A stretch of DNA of 64,000 nt, taken from assembly GCF_008824185.1 (NCBI RefSeq), contig NZ_CP044426.1, forward strand, positions 876,501-940,500, in the 5' to 3' direction. Of the stretch, positions 34,639 through 42,745 are shown in pieces (positions within the stretch are counted from its first letter, which is position 1; the number at the start of each line of letters is the position of its first letter). This stretch comes from Paracoccus pantotrophus (GTDB taxonomy: Bacteria; Pseudomonadota; Alphaproteobacteria; Rhodobacterales; Rhodobacteraceae). Below the pieces are notes generated by a model. It was not told where the DNA came from. It saw only the letters and a program-made list of their open reading frames with translations, and did no database searches. The translations under genes were made by a program, and so were the position numbers.

Positions 34639-35279
34639 CCCTTTTCCACCAGTTCGCGTTCGCGCCGGGCCTTGGCGCGGGCGATGCGCTCGGCCATCTG
34701 CTTTTCGCGGTGGCGGTGATAGGCCTTGATCAGCGGCACGGTCAGGTAATGTGCCGCGACCGAGACCGCGATTCCGGGCAGCACGCCCCCCACCGCATAG
34801 GGCAGGAAGATCTGCTCGTTGAATTGCAGCAACTGGTCCCAATGCGCCGTGCGCTCGGCGCTGAGCGGCGCGAGCAGGTTGTTCCACAGCTCGCTGCCGG
34901 CGCGGGTGAACTCGTCGAAAATCAGATGCGGGGTGAACTTGCCCTCGACCCCCAGCATCCAGCGCCCCAGCCCGACCGAGGTCAGCGCGATGAAGGGCGT
35001 GGTCAGCGGATTGCCGACGAAAGTGCCCAGCAGAGCCGCCAGGATATTGCCGCGGATCAGCCAGGCCAGCGCCGCCGCACCCATGAAATGGAAACCGAAG
35101 AACGGCGTGAAGGAAATGAAGATGCCGCAGGCCCAGCCCCGCGCCACCCGATGCGGCTGGTCCGGCAGGCGGCGCAGCCGGTGCAGCACGTATTTCGACG
35201 CCCGCTTCCAGCCCGAGCGCGGATAGAACATCTCGGTCCACATCTGAGCGTAGCTCAGCGGCTTGCGTCTCTTGAACAT
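34635..35279 (-). CDS. DUF2062 domain-containing membrane protein
   Basis: A 214-residue inner-membrane protein with three predicted helices (GWACGIFISFTPFFGFHFMG, LAWLIRGNILAALLGTFVG with the NPLTTPF motif, LPYAVGGVLPGIAVSVAAHY) and a basic C-terminal tail. It follows rel by 12 bp and is likely cotranscribed with rpoZ-rel. Function unknown. Confidence 0.87.
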   Translation of the reverse strand: MFKRRKPLSYAQMWTEMFYPRSGWKRASKYVLHRLRRLPDQPHRVARGWACGIFISFTPFFGFHFMGAAALAWLIRGNILAALLGTFVGNPLTTPFIALTSVGLGRWMLGVEGKFTPHLIFDEFTRAGSELWNNLLAPLSAERTAHWDQLLQFNEQIFLPYAVGGVLPGIAVSVAAHYLTVPLIKAYHRHREKQMAERIARAKARRERELVEKG

Positions 35280-35291
35280 GTCGGCCGGGCC

Positions 35292-37409
35292 TCAGTTCAT
35301 ATGGGCGGAGGGATCGCGGATGCGCGAGACCTGGGCCACGTCGCTTTCGGTTTCCAGCGCGGTCAGCAGCGTGTGCAGATGCTCGCGGTCGCGCAGCTCG
35401 ATCTCGACGCGCAGGCGATAGAAGTCCGGCTTGCGGTCGATGAACTCCAGGTCCGAGATATTCGCCCCCTGCGCGCCGATCAGCGTGCAGATCCGGCCCA
35501 GGACGCCGGCATCGTGGCGGATGGTCAGCGACAGCATGGTCGAATAGGCCGCCGGGTGCTGGCCCTCGCGCCAGTGCAGGTCGACCCAGCGGTCGGGGCT
35601 TTCCTCGAACTCGGCCAGGACCGGGCAGTCGATGGCATGGATGACCACGCCCTTGCCGCGATAGGTGATGCCGACGATGCGCTCGCCCGGCAGCGGATTG
35701 CAGCAGGGCGCGCGGGTGAATTCCTGGTCGGCCGCCAGCCCCGCCACCGCGCGCCGGGCGTCGATCTCGCTGCGCTTTTCGGCCAGTTCCGGGTAAAGCG
35801 TGGTCAGCACGTCATGGGCCGAGATCTCGGCGCTGCCGATGCGGGCCAGCAATTCGTCGGTATCGGGCAGCGCCATGGTCTTGGCCGCGGTGCGCAGCGC
35901 CTTGTCGCTGACCTTGCGCCCGACATGCTCGAAGGCCACCCGCACCAGTTCGGAGCCCAGGCGGATGAAGCGCGTCCGGTCCTCCTGGCGCAGCGAACGG
36001 CGGATCGCCGCCTTGGCACGGCCGGTGACGACGATATCGAGCCAGGTCGCCTGCGGGCGCTGGCCCGAGGCGGCGATGATCTCGACCGACTGCCCGTTCT
36101 TGAGCCGCGTCCACAGCGGCACCCGGATCCCGTCCACCTTGGCGCCGACGCAGGACGAGCCCAGCCGGGTATGGATCGCATAGGCGAAATCCAAGGGCGT
36201 CGCCCCCTTGGGCAGCGGGATCACGTCGCCCTTGGGGGTAAAGCAGAACACCTGGTCGGAATACATTTCCAGCTTGACGTGTTCCAGGAACTCGTCGTGA
36301 TCCTCTTCGCCGAAGCGTTCAGTCAGGCTGGCGATCCATTCGCCCGGATCGACGGCAAAGGGGTTCGCGGTGCGCACCCCGTCGCGATAGGCCCAATGCG
36401 CGGCCACCCCCGCCTCGGCCACCTCGTGCATCTGGCGGGTGCGGATCTGCACCTCGACCCGCTTGCCGTCGCGCCCCGAGACGGTGGTGTGGATCGAGCG
36501 ATAGCCGTTCGCCTTGGGCTGGCTGATGTAATCCTTGAACCGGCCCGGCACCGCGCGCCAGCGGTGATGGATCACGCCCAGGGTGCGATAGCAGTCGGGT
36601 TCCGTGCGGGTGATGATACGAAAGCCGTAGATATCCGACAGGCGCGAGAAGGACAGCTGCTTTTCCTGCATTTTGCGCCAGATGCTGAAGGGGCGCTTGG
36701 CGCGGCCATAGACATCGGCCTCGATCCCCTCGCGTTCCAGCTCGGCGCGGATGTCGGCGGTGATCTTGGGGATCACGTCGCCGGATTCGCGTTGCAGGCT
36801 GACGAAGCGGCGGATGATCGAATTGCGCGCCTCGGGGTTGATGACCTTGAAGGCCAGGTCTTCCAACTCCTCGCGCATCCATTGCATGCCCATGCGGCCG
36901 GCCAGCGGCGCATAGATGTCCATGGTCTCGCGCGCCTTTTGCTGCTGCTTTTCGGGACGCATGGACTTGATCGTCCGCATATTGTGCAGACGGTCGGCCA
37001 GCTTGACCAGGATCACGCGAAGATCGCGCGACATCGCCATGAAAAGCTTGCGGAAATTCTCGGCTTGCTTGGAATGCGCCCCGGACAGCTGCAGGTTGGT
37101 CAGCTTGGTGACGCCATCGACCAGGTCGGCGATCTCGCGTCCGAAGATCTGCGCCACCTCGGCCCAGGTCGAGCGCGTGTCCTCGATCGTGTCGTGCAAG
37201 AGCGCGGTGACGATGGTGGCATCGTCCAGCCGCATCTCGGTCAGGATGGCGGCGACGGCGACGGGATGGGTGAAATAGGGTTCGCCCGAATGGCGGAACT
37301 GGCCTTCATGCATGCGGCGCCCGTATTCATAGGCGTCGCGGATCAGTTCTGCATTGGTGCGCGGGTTGTAATTGCGGATCAGCGCGATGAGGTCTTCGAC
37401 GTCGATCAT
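35292..37409 (-). CDS. rel: Bifunctional (p)ppGpp synthetase/hydrolase Rel
   Basis: A 705-residue stringent-response enzyme. HD hydrolase domain near residues 45-150 (YFTHPVAVAAIL, ALLHDTIEDT), synthetase near 230-340 (GRAKRPFSIWRKM, DIYGFRIIT, GRFKDYISQPKANGYRSIHT), TGS domain near 385-450 (VFCFTPKGDVIPLPKGATPL) and a C-terminal ACT domain (LSLTIRHDAGVLGRI). The intact HD site and RFKD motif predict both hydrolysis and synthesis. It follows rpoZ, the common alphaproteobacterial order. Confidence 0.95.
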   Translation of the reverse strand: MIDVEDLIALIRNYNPRTNAELIRDAYEYGRRMHEGQFRHSGEPYFTHPVAVAAILTEMRLDDATIVTALLHDTIEDTRSTWAEVAQIFGREIADLVDGVTKLTNLQLSGAHSKQAENFRKLFMAMSRDLRVILVKLADRLHNMRTIKSMRPEKQQQKARETMDIYAPLAGRMGMQWMREELEDLAFKVINPEARNSIIRRFVSLQRESGDVIPKITADIRAELEREGIEADVYGRAKRPFSIWRKMQEKQLSFSRLSDIYGFRIITRTEPDCYRTLGVIHHRWRAVPGRFKDYISQPKANGYRSIHTTVSGRDGKRVEVQIRTRQMHEVAEAGVAAHWAYRDGVRTANPFAVDPGEWIASLTERFGEEDHDEFLEHVKLEMYSDQVFCFTPKGDVIPLPKGATPLDFAYAIHTRLGSSCVGAKVDGIRVPLWTRLKNGQSVEIIAASGQRPQATWLDIVVTGRAKAAIRRSLRQEDRTRFIRLGSELVRVAFEHVGRKVSDKALRTAAKTMALPDTDELLARIGSAEISAHDVLTTLYPELAEKRSEIDARRAVAGLAADQEFTRAPCCNPLPGERIVGITYRGKGVVIHAIDCPVLAEFEESPDRWVDLHWREGQHPAAYSTMLSLTIRHDAGVLGRICTLIGAQGANISDLEFIDRKPDFYRLRVEIELRDREHLHTLLTALETESDVAQVSRIRDPSAHMN

Positions 37410-37431
37410 GATGGGCCGAAGACCTTTGGAT

Positions 37432-37788
37432 TCAGTTCCTGCCTTGCGCTTCCAGCATCATGCGCAGCATGCGCTCTTCCGATTCCTCGTCGGCGGGCTT
37501 GGGACGATCCATCTCGGCGCCCAGCAGAAGCGCCATCGCGTCCTCCTCGGGCTCGTCGACCTCGATCTGGGTCTGGTGCGCCTCGATCATGCGCTCGCGC
37601 AGATCGTCCACGGGCTGGGTTTCGTCGGCGATCTCGCGCAGGGCGACGACGGGATTCTTGTCGTTGTCGCGATCGACGGTCAGCGGGCTGCCGGCCGCGA
37701 TTTCGCGCGCGCGATGGGACGCCAGCATCACCAGGTCAAAACGGTTCGGAACCTTATCGACGCAATCTTCGACTGTAACGCGGGCCAT
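37432..37788 (-). CDS. rpoZ: RNA polymerase omega subunit
   Basis: A 118-residue omega subunit: MARVTVEDCVDKVPNRFDLV, then LASHRAREIAAGS and NPVVALREIA, the family core. The C-terminal half is acidic and longer than in E. coli, as usual in Rhodobacterales. It lies 22 bp upstream of rel. Confidence 0.96.
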   Translation of the reverse strand: MARVTVEDCVDKVPNRFDLVMLASHRAREIAAGSPLTVDRDNDKNPVVALREIADETQPVDDLRERMIEAHQTQIEVDEPEEDAMALLLGAEMDRPKPADEESEERMLRMMLEAQGRN

Positions 37789-37860
37789 CGGTCAACCTTA
37801 TCAGCTGGAATCGGGGTGCAGGGGGCGAGGCCGGTTATTTGGGCGCCCGCGACGGAAATG

Positions 37861-38454
37861 TCAAGCACTTGCCGGCCGCATCCCCGCCAAAGCCTGGGGC
37901 GGAAGCGCCGCCAGCATCTGCGCCACGCTGAGCCCAAGGCGGGGATGCACCCAGTTCGGCGCGATCTCGGCCAGGGGGGCCAGGACGAAGCCGCGGTCCT
38001 GCATCCGGGGATGGGGCAGGATCAGGTGCGGCGGGGCACGCAGCGCCTGATCCTGCGGCGGCAGGCGGCGCCAATGGTCCTGCACGGCCGCATCGGGCAG
38101 CACCAGATCGCCATGGGCCAGCAGGTCCAGGTCCAGCCCCCGCGACTGCCAGCGCCCGCCGTCGCGGCGGCGGCCCAGCTCGGCCTCGATTTCGTGCAAC
38201 TCGCGCAGCAGTTGTTCGGGCGGAAGGGTGCAGCGGAAAGACGCCGCCGCATTCACATATTCGGGACCGGAACCTGCAGGAAACGCGGGCGTAAACCAGA
38301 AGCGGCTGAAGGCAACCGGCACAACCTGCGGTAATTGCGACAACTTTTTCAGCGCAAAACGCAGGCTTTCCGGCGGCGAACCTGCCGAACTAGGCAGGTT
38401 TGCACCCAGGGCAACCAAGGCTAAGTTCGCTTTCTGACTTGGGTTTCGAGACAT
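37861..38454 (-). CDS. folK: 2-amino-4-hydroxy-6-hydroxymethyldihydropteridine pyrophosphokinase
   Basis: A folate-pathway kinase of 197 residues. LVALGANLPSS opens the fold, SRFWFTPAFPAGSGPEYVNA is the substrate block, and GRWQSRGLDLDLLAHGDL plus LPHPRMQDRGFVLAPLAEIAP are the catalytic signature. ATG 38454 lies only 12 bp from the GTG of the divergent NYN gene, so one of the two promoters must lie inside the other gene; a start a few codons later is possible. Confidence 0.93.
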   Translation of the reverse strand: MSRNPSQKANLALVALGANLPSSAGSPPESLRFALKKLSQLPQVVPVAFSRFWFTPAFPAGSGPEYVNAAASFRCTLPPEQLLRELHEIEAELGRRRDGGRWQSRGLDLDLLAHGDLVLPDAAVQDHWRRLPPQDQALRAPPHLILPHPRMQDRGFVLAPLAEIAPNWVHPRLGLSVAQMLAALPPQALAGMRPASA

Positions 38455-38466
38455 CTCGGGGGAAAC

Positions 38467-39018
38467 GTGTTTTACAAGGACGACCGGCTGGCGTTGTTCA
38501 TTGACGGGTCGAATCTTTATGCTGCGGCAAAGTCGCTGGGCTTCGATATCGACTACAAGCTGCTGCGGCAGGAATTCGAACGGCGCGGCAAGCTGGTCCG
38601 CGCCTATTATTATACGGCATTGCTGGAGAACGAGGACTACTCACCGATCCGTCCGCTGGTCGATTGGCTGCATTACAACGGCTATTCCATGGTGACGAAA
38701 CCCGCGCGCGAATATACCGACGCGCTGGGGCGCCGCAAGGTCAAGGGCAACATGGATGTCGAATTGGTTATCAACGCCATGGAACTGGCGCCGCGGCTGG
38801 ATCATGCGGTGCTGTTTTCCGGCGACGGCGACTTCCGGCCGCTGGTCGAGGCGCTGCAGCGCCAAGGCGTGCGGGTCTCGGTGGTCTCGACCATGCGCAG
38901 CCAGCCGCCGATGATCGCCGACGAATTGCGCCGCCAGGCCGACAATTTCATCGAGCTGGACGCGCTGCGCGACATCATCGGCCGCCCGCCGCGCGAAGCC
39001 GCCCCGCAGGAAAGCTGA
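38467..39018 (+). CDS. NYN-domain (LabA/DUF88-like) predicted ribonuclease
   Basis: A 183-residue PIN-like NYN nuclease-fold protein. Acidic metal ligands are visible in LALFIDGSNLYAAAKSLGF (Asp-Gly-x-Asn), KGNMDVELVINAM and AVLFSGDGDFRPLVEALQR. The start is GTG 38467 after a GGGGGAAAC stretch. Members act in RNA turnover in several bacteria, so RNA cleavage is plausible but unproven. Its promoter probably lies within the folK coding region. Confidence 0.9.
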   Translation: MFYKDDRLALFIDGSNLYAAAKSLGFDIDYKLLRQEFERRGKLVRAYYYTALLENEDYSPIRPLVDWLHYNGYSMVTKPAREYTDALGRRKVKGNMDVELVINAMELAPRLDHAVLFSGDGDFRPLVEALQRQGVRVSVVSTMRSQPPMIADELRRQADNFIELDALRDIIGRPPREAAPQES

Positions 39019-39068
39019 CCCGCCACGGGGCCTGCACCATCGACGCCTGACAGCGGCCTGCCACGCGC

Positions 39069-40460
39069 CTAGCGTTCGGTCAGCTTCAGTTCGATGCGGC
39101 GGTTGCGGGCGCGGGCCTCGGGCGTGTCACCCTGCGCCACCGGGCGGGTGTCGGCGAAACCGGCCGGCGCCAGGCGGGTCACCGGAAAGCCCAGTTCCTC
39201 CACCATGTAGCGCACCACCGCCAGCGCGCGGGCCTGGCTGAGTTCCCAGTTGTCGCGATAGCGCCCCAGCCCCGAAAGCGGTACGTCGTCGGTATGGCCG
39301 TCCACGCGGATCATCCAGTCGATCTCGGGCGGGATCTCGGCCGAGATCTGCCCCAGCATCTCCGCCACCCGCGCGATCTGCGCCTGGCCTTCGGGCGACA
39401 GCGTCGCCTCGCCCGGCGCGAACAGCACTTCCGAGGAAAAGACGAAGCGGTCGCCCACGACCTGCACGCCCTCGCGTCCGGCAAGGATCTGCGACAGCCG
39501 CCCGAAGAACTCCGAGCGATAGCGGGCCAGATCCCTGGCCTCGGCCTCGGCCCTGCTGCGCGCCTCCTCTTCCAGCGCGCGGCGCTTGCGTTCCTCCTCG
39601 GCGGCGCGCAGCAGGGCGACGTTCAGCTGCCGGCCCAGATCCTCGGCGCGCAGATCGGCCTCGCGGCGCTCATCGCCCGCCGCATCCAGCACCGCGCGCA
39701 GGCTGCCCAGCTGGTCGTTGAGCCGCGCGACCTGCTGGTTCAGCGCGGCCAGCCGGCGCTGGTCCTCGGCCGACAGCGCCTCTTGTTCGGACAGTTCCTG
39801 CCGGGCCAGGGCCAGCAGGGCGGCCTGCTTCTCGGCCTCGCTGGCCTGGGCCTCGGCCTGCTCGCCCAGCTGCCTCTTGGCAGCCTCGGCGGCGGCCAGC
39901 AGGGTCAGGGTTTCCTCGGCCTCCTTGCGCGCCGCCTCCAGTTCCAGGGTGGCGGCATCGAGTTCCGCATCCGACCTGGCCAGCCGCTCGCGCAGCGCCT
40001 CGGCGGCGGCCGCATCGGCCAGCCGCGCGGTCTCGGTCTCGTCCAGCTGCTGCTGCGTTTCGGCATTCCGCCGCCGCAGATCGCCGATCAGCGCCTCCAG
40101 CGCCTCGCGCCGGGCGGCGGCCAGCCGCGCCGCCTCGGCCTGGGCGTCGATCTCGGCCCGCGCCGCGGCCACGGCCTGTTCCGAGCGCCGCAGCCGGTCG
40201 CGCTCGGCCGCCAGGTCGCGGTCCAGCGAGGCCGCCCGCGCCTGCGAGGTAGACAGCGCATCCGAAAGCTCGGCCACCTGCCGGCCAAGCTGGTCCAGCT
40301 CGCTGTCCTGGGTGGTGATCTGGTCGCGCAGCACCGATTGCACCAGCAAAAAGATGGTCAGCACGAACATCATGACCATCAGGAGCGCCGTCATCGCATC
40401 GACGAATCCCGGCCAGATCGTCGCAGAGAAACGGTTGCCGCCGCCCCGGCTAAGCCCCAT
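39069..40460 (-). CDS. MotB/OmpA-like peptidoglycan-binding protein with long coiled coil
   Basis: A 463-residue protein. One N-terminal transmembrane helix (FVDAMTALLMVMMFVLTIFLLV) carries the conserved Asp of MotB/TolR-type channels. It is followed by a roughly 250-residue Ala/Glu/Arg-rich coiled coil (residues 50-310) and a C-terminal OmpA domain (IRVDGHTDDVPLSGLGRYRDN, SQARALAVVRYM, ARNRRIELKLTER) that binds peptidoglycan. It overlaps its MotA/ExbB-like partner by 11 bp. Together they look like a proton- or sodium-driven stator not linked to flagella. Confidence 0.87.
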   Translation of the reverse strand: MGLSRGGGNRFSATIWPGFVDAMTALLMVMMFVLTIFLLVQSVLRDQITTQDSELDQLGRQVAELSDALSTSQARAASLDRDLAAERDRLRRSEQAVAAARAEIDAQAEAARLAAARREALEALIGDLRRRNAETQQQLDETETARLADAAAAEALRERLARSDAELDAATLELEAARKEAEETLTLLAAAEAAKRQLGEQAEAQASEAEKQAALLALARQELSEQEALSAEDQRRLAALNQQVARLNDQLGSLRAVLDAAGDERREADLRAEDLGRQLNVALLRAAEEERKRRALEEEARSRAEAEARDLARYRSEFFGRLSQILAGREGVQVVGDRFVFSSEVLFAPGEATLSPEGQAQIARVAEMLGQISAEIPPEIDWMIRVDGHTDDVPLSGLGRYRDNWELSQARALAVVRYMVEELGFPVTRLAPAGFADTRPVAQGDTPEARARNRRIELKLTER

Positions 40461-42024
40461 CGCCGCGCTCCAGGTTGCGGATCGCGCGGGTCAGCGCCGC
40501 AAGGTCGCTGCGCAATTCGGCGATCAGGCCGTCGCGGCCGCTGGCGCTTTCCTCGACCAGCCGGCCCAGTTGCACGTCGATGGACCGCAGCCGCATCCGC
40601 GCCTCGGGATCGTCGCCCGAGGCGGCGGCCGGCTTTTGTGCGCCGAGTTCCAACAGCCGCTCCTGTCCCTCGGCCAGCCGCTCCAGCGCGCGCGCGAGCC
40701 GGGCATCCTCGGGCGACGATCCCGAGGCAAGCGCCGCCAGCCGCTCCTGCCCCTCGGCCAACCGCTCCAGCATCGCGGGCAGCGCCGGATCATGGCGCGG
40801 CTCGGCGGCAAGCCGGTCCTGCCCTTCGGCCAGCCGCTCCAGCAAGGCGACCAGATCCGGATCGCGGCGCGGCTCGGCCAGCCCGCCGATGGCCCGCTCG
40901 ACCCCGGACAGGGCCTGGGCCGTCGCCTCGCGCTCGGCGGCCAGCGTCTCGCCCAGCCGATCCCGGTCCGTGCCCAGCAGCGCGGCCAGCCGCTCCACCC
41001 CCTCGGCCAGGGCCAGCGAGCGCTGGTCGGCGGCGGCGGCTTCCTGGTCGCGCAACTCGTCGCGGCTGGCATAGAACGCCTGCAAGCCGGCCATCTGCGC
41101 CTCGACCCGCTCGATGAAACCGGCCAGAGCCGCCTCGCCCAGCCCTTGCCCCTCCGCGCCGCCCAGGCCGATGCGGGTGAAACCCGACATCCATTCCTCG
41201 AGCTCGCGATAGAAGCGGTTCTGGCCATGGGCGACGAACAGCTCCAGCAGCCCGACCACCAGCGAGCCCGCCAGGCCCAGCAGCGAGCTGGAAAAGGCCG
41301 TGGCCATGCCGCCCAGCTGCGATTCCAGCCCGGTCATCAGCTTGTTGAACACCTCGAGCCCGGATTCGCCTTCCTGCGGCGCCAGCGCGCGGATCGTGTC
41401 CACCACCGCCGGCACCGTGGTCGCAAGCCCGTAGAACGTGCCCAGCAGGCCCAGGAAGATCAGCAGGTTCGCCAGGTAGCGGGTGATGTCGCGCGCCTCG
41501 TCGATTCGCGTCGCCACCGATTCCAGGATCGAGCGCGAGGATTCGGTCGAGATCGCGCCCCCCACCGGCCCGCGCTGCCCCAGAAGCGCGGCCAGGGGCG
41601 CCAGCAGCCGCGGTGCGTCATCCGGCCCGGCCGGCTCGGCCGCGCTGACCCCGCGTTCGGCGGCGGCGCGGCGCCGGGCGGCGAAACGCTCGATCCAGCT
41701 GACAGATTTCACCAGCTCGGCCACCTGCCAGAAGCAGCCCAGCACGCCCATGACGAAGACCGCCAGGATCAGCCCGTTCAGATATTCGTTCGAATGAAAG
41801 ATCGAGACGATCCGGCCATAGGCGAACCATGCCCCGGCCACGACCAGCACCAGCACGATCAGCATCAGCACGATCTGCCGGACCGGCTGCGAGAATTGCG
41901 GTGGCGCCGGGCCGGCCCCGCCCGCGCCCCCGTCGCGCGTCGCCGCCAGCCGGGCGGCGCGAGAGCGGCGGCCTTCCGACGCGGCGGGCGGCCCCTCGGG
42001 CGGTTCGGCGTCAGTTCGGGACAA
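40450..42024 (-). CDS. MotA/TolQ/ExbB-like proton channel protein with C-terminal LERLAEGQ repeats
   Basis: A 524-residue membrane protein. Helices near 50-70 (IVLMLIVLVLVVAGAWFAYG) and 85-105, then the MotA/ExbB core YLANLLIFLGLLGTFYGLAT and AFSSSLLGLAGSLVVGLLELF. The C-terminal 230 residues are a cytoplasmic helical arm with three copies of the unit LERLAEGQ(D/E)RL (about residues 395-465). The start is TTG 42024, after GGGGGTGGA. Partner of the MotB-like protein downstream. A Zorya-like reading was considered and rejected for lack of effector genes. Confidence 0.85.
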   Translation of the reverse strand: MSRTDAEPPEGPPAASEGRRSRAARLAATRDGGAGGAGPAPPQFSQPVRQIVLMLIVLVLVVAGAWFAYGRIVSIFHSNEYLNGLILAVFVMGVLGCFWQVAELVKSVSWIERFAARRRAAAERGVSAAEPAGPDDAPRLLAPLAALLGQRGPVGGAISTESSRSILESVATRIDEARDITRYLANLLIFLGLLGTFYGLATTVPAVVDTIRALAPQEGESGLEVFNKLMTGLESQLGGMATAFSSSLLGLAGSLVVGLLELFVAHGQNRFYRELEEWMSGFTRIGLGGAEGQGLGEAALAGFIERVEAQMAGLQAFYASRDELRDQEAAAADQRSLALAEGVERLAALLGTDRDRLGETLAAEREATAQALSGVERAIGGLAEPRRDPDLVALLERLAEGQDRLAAEPRHDPALPAMLERLAEGQERLAALASGSSPEDARLARALERLAEGQERLLELGAQKPAAASGDDPEARMRLRSIDVQLGRLVEESASGRDGLIAELRSDLAALTRAIRNLERGDGA

Positions 42025-42098
42025 GTTCCACCCCCTTGCTGTTTTCCGGGCCGACTGTAGAGGCCGGACCCGCGCCTGCCAAGCGCCCTCGCGCCTGT

Positions 42099-42653
42099 CT
42101 ATTTCCCGCCGGGCTGCAACAGCCCGCGGACCTGCCGCACCAGTTCGGCCATGGCCCGGTCCTCGATGCCCATCTGCGCCAGATGCCGGGCGGTATTGAA
42201 CAGGTAATCCGCGTTCGGCCCCCGCCCGCCCTGCGCCAGGGCGATGATGCGAGCCTGTTCGTTCAGTTCCAGCGGGCCGGCATATTGGTCATGGTCGCGC
42301 CGGATCACATAGGTGATCGCCTCGACGCCGCGGCCGTCCTCCAGGACCAGCGGCAGGAAAAGCTCGGCATAGGCGTTGGTGGTCAGTTCGCGCGCGCGCA
42401 GCCCGGCCAGCGTCTCGTCCCAGTCCGGCTCGGCCACGCGCAGGGCCAGGCCCCGGCAATGCGCCCCCGGATCGGCATCCAGGCCCAGCACCAGGCCCGG
42501 CCGCTCGCTTGTGCCGCGATAGACGATCGAGCGCAGGCAGAAGCTGCGGGCATAGCCGTCCAGCCTTGCCGGCACCATCTCGGCCACGGGAAAGCCCGGA
42601 TCCCACATCAGCGAGCCATAGGCAAAGACCCAATGCTCCGGCCGTTCACCCAT
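42099..42653 (-). CDS. ChaC-type gamma-glutamylcyclotransferase
   Basis: A 184-residue enzyme that probably cleaves glutathione to 5-oxoproline and Cys-Gly. VFAYGSLMWDPGFP is the substrate loop, IVYRGTSERPGLVLGLD follows, and the catalytic Glu lies in LRARELTTNAY. Single gene; its convergence with nothing and its ATG at 42653 are clear. It faces a divergent DUF2125 gene. Confidence 0.92.
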   Translation of the reverse strand: MGERPEHWVFAYGSLMWDPGFPVAEMVPARLDGYARSFCLRSIVYRGTSERPGLVLGLDADPGAHCRGLALRVAEPDWDETLAGLRARELTTNAYAELFLPLVLEDGRGVEAITYVIRRDHDQYAGPLELNEQARIIALAQGGRGPNADYLFNTARHLAQMGIEDRAMAELVRQVRGLLQPGGK

Positions 42654-42745
42654 TCTTTACCCCGGCACCCTAGATAATTCGGTCAGGAAAAACTTAGGAC
42701 AGCGGGATCGGCGTTCCAAGACGCCATGACATGCGCGAGGACAGG

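Noticed and set aside
34710..37778. A 1022-codon rightward open frame
   Set aside because: It is antisense to DUF2062, rel and rpoZ, which are well-supported genes; long antisense frames are common in GC-rich DNA and this one has no homology.
39069..42024. Zorya-type anti-phage system (ZorA/ZorB)
   Set aside because: The channel pair is similar in type, but no ZorC, ZorD or ZorE gene lies next to it; flanks are folK/NYN and chaC. More likely a cellular stator pair.
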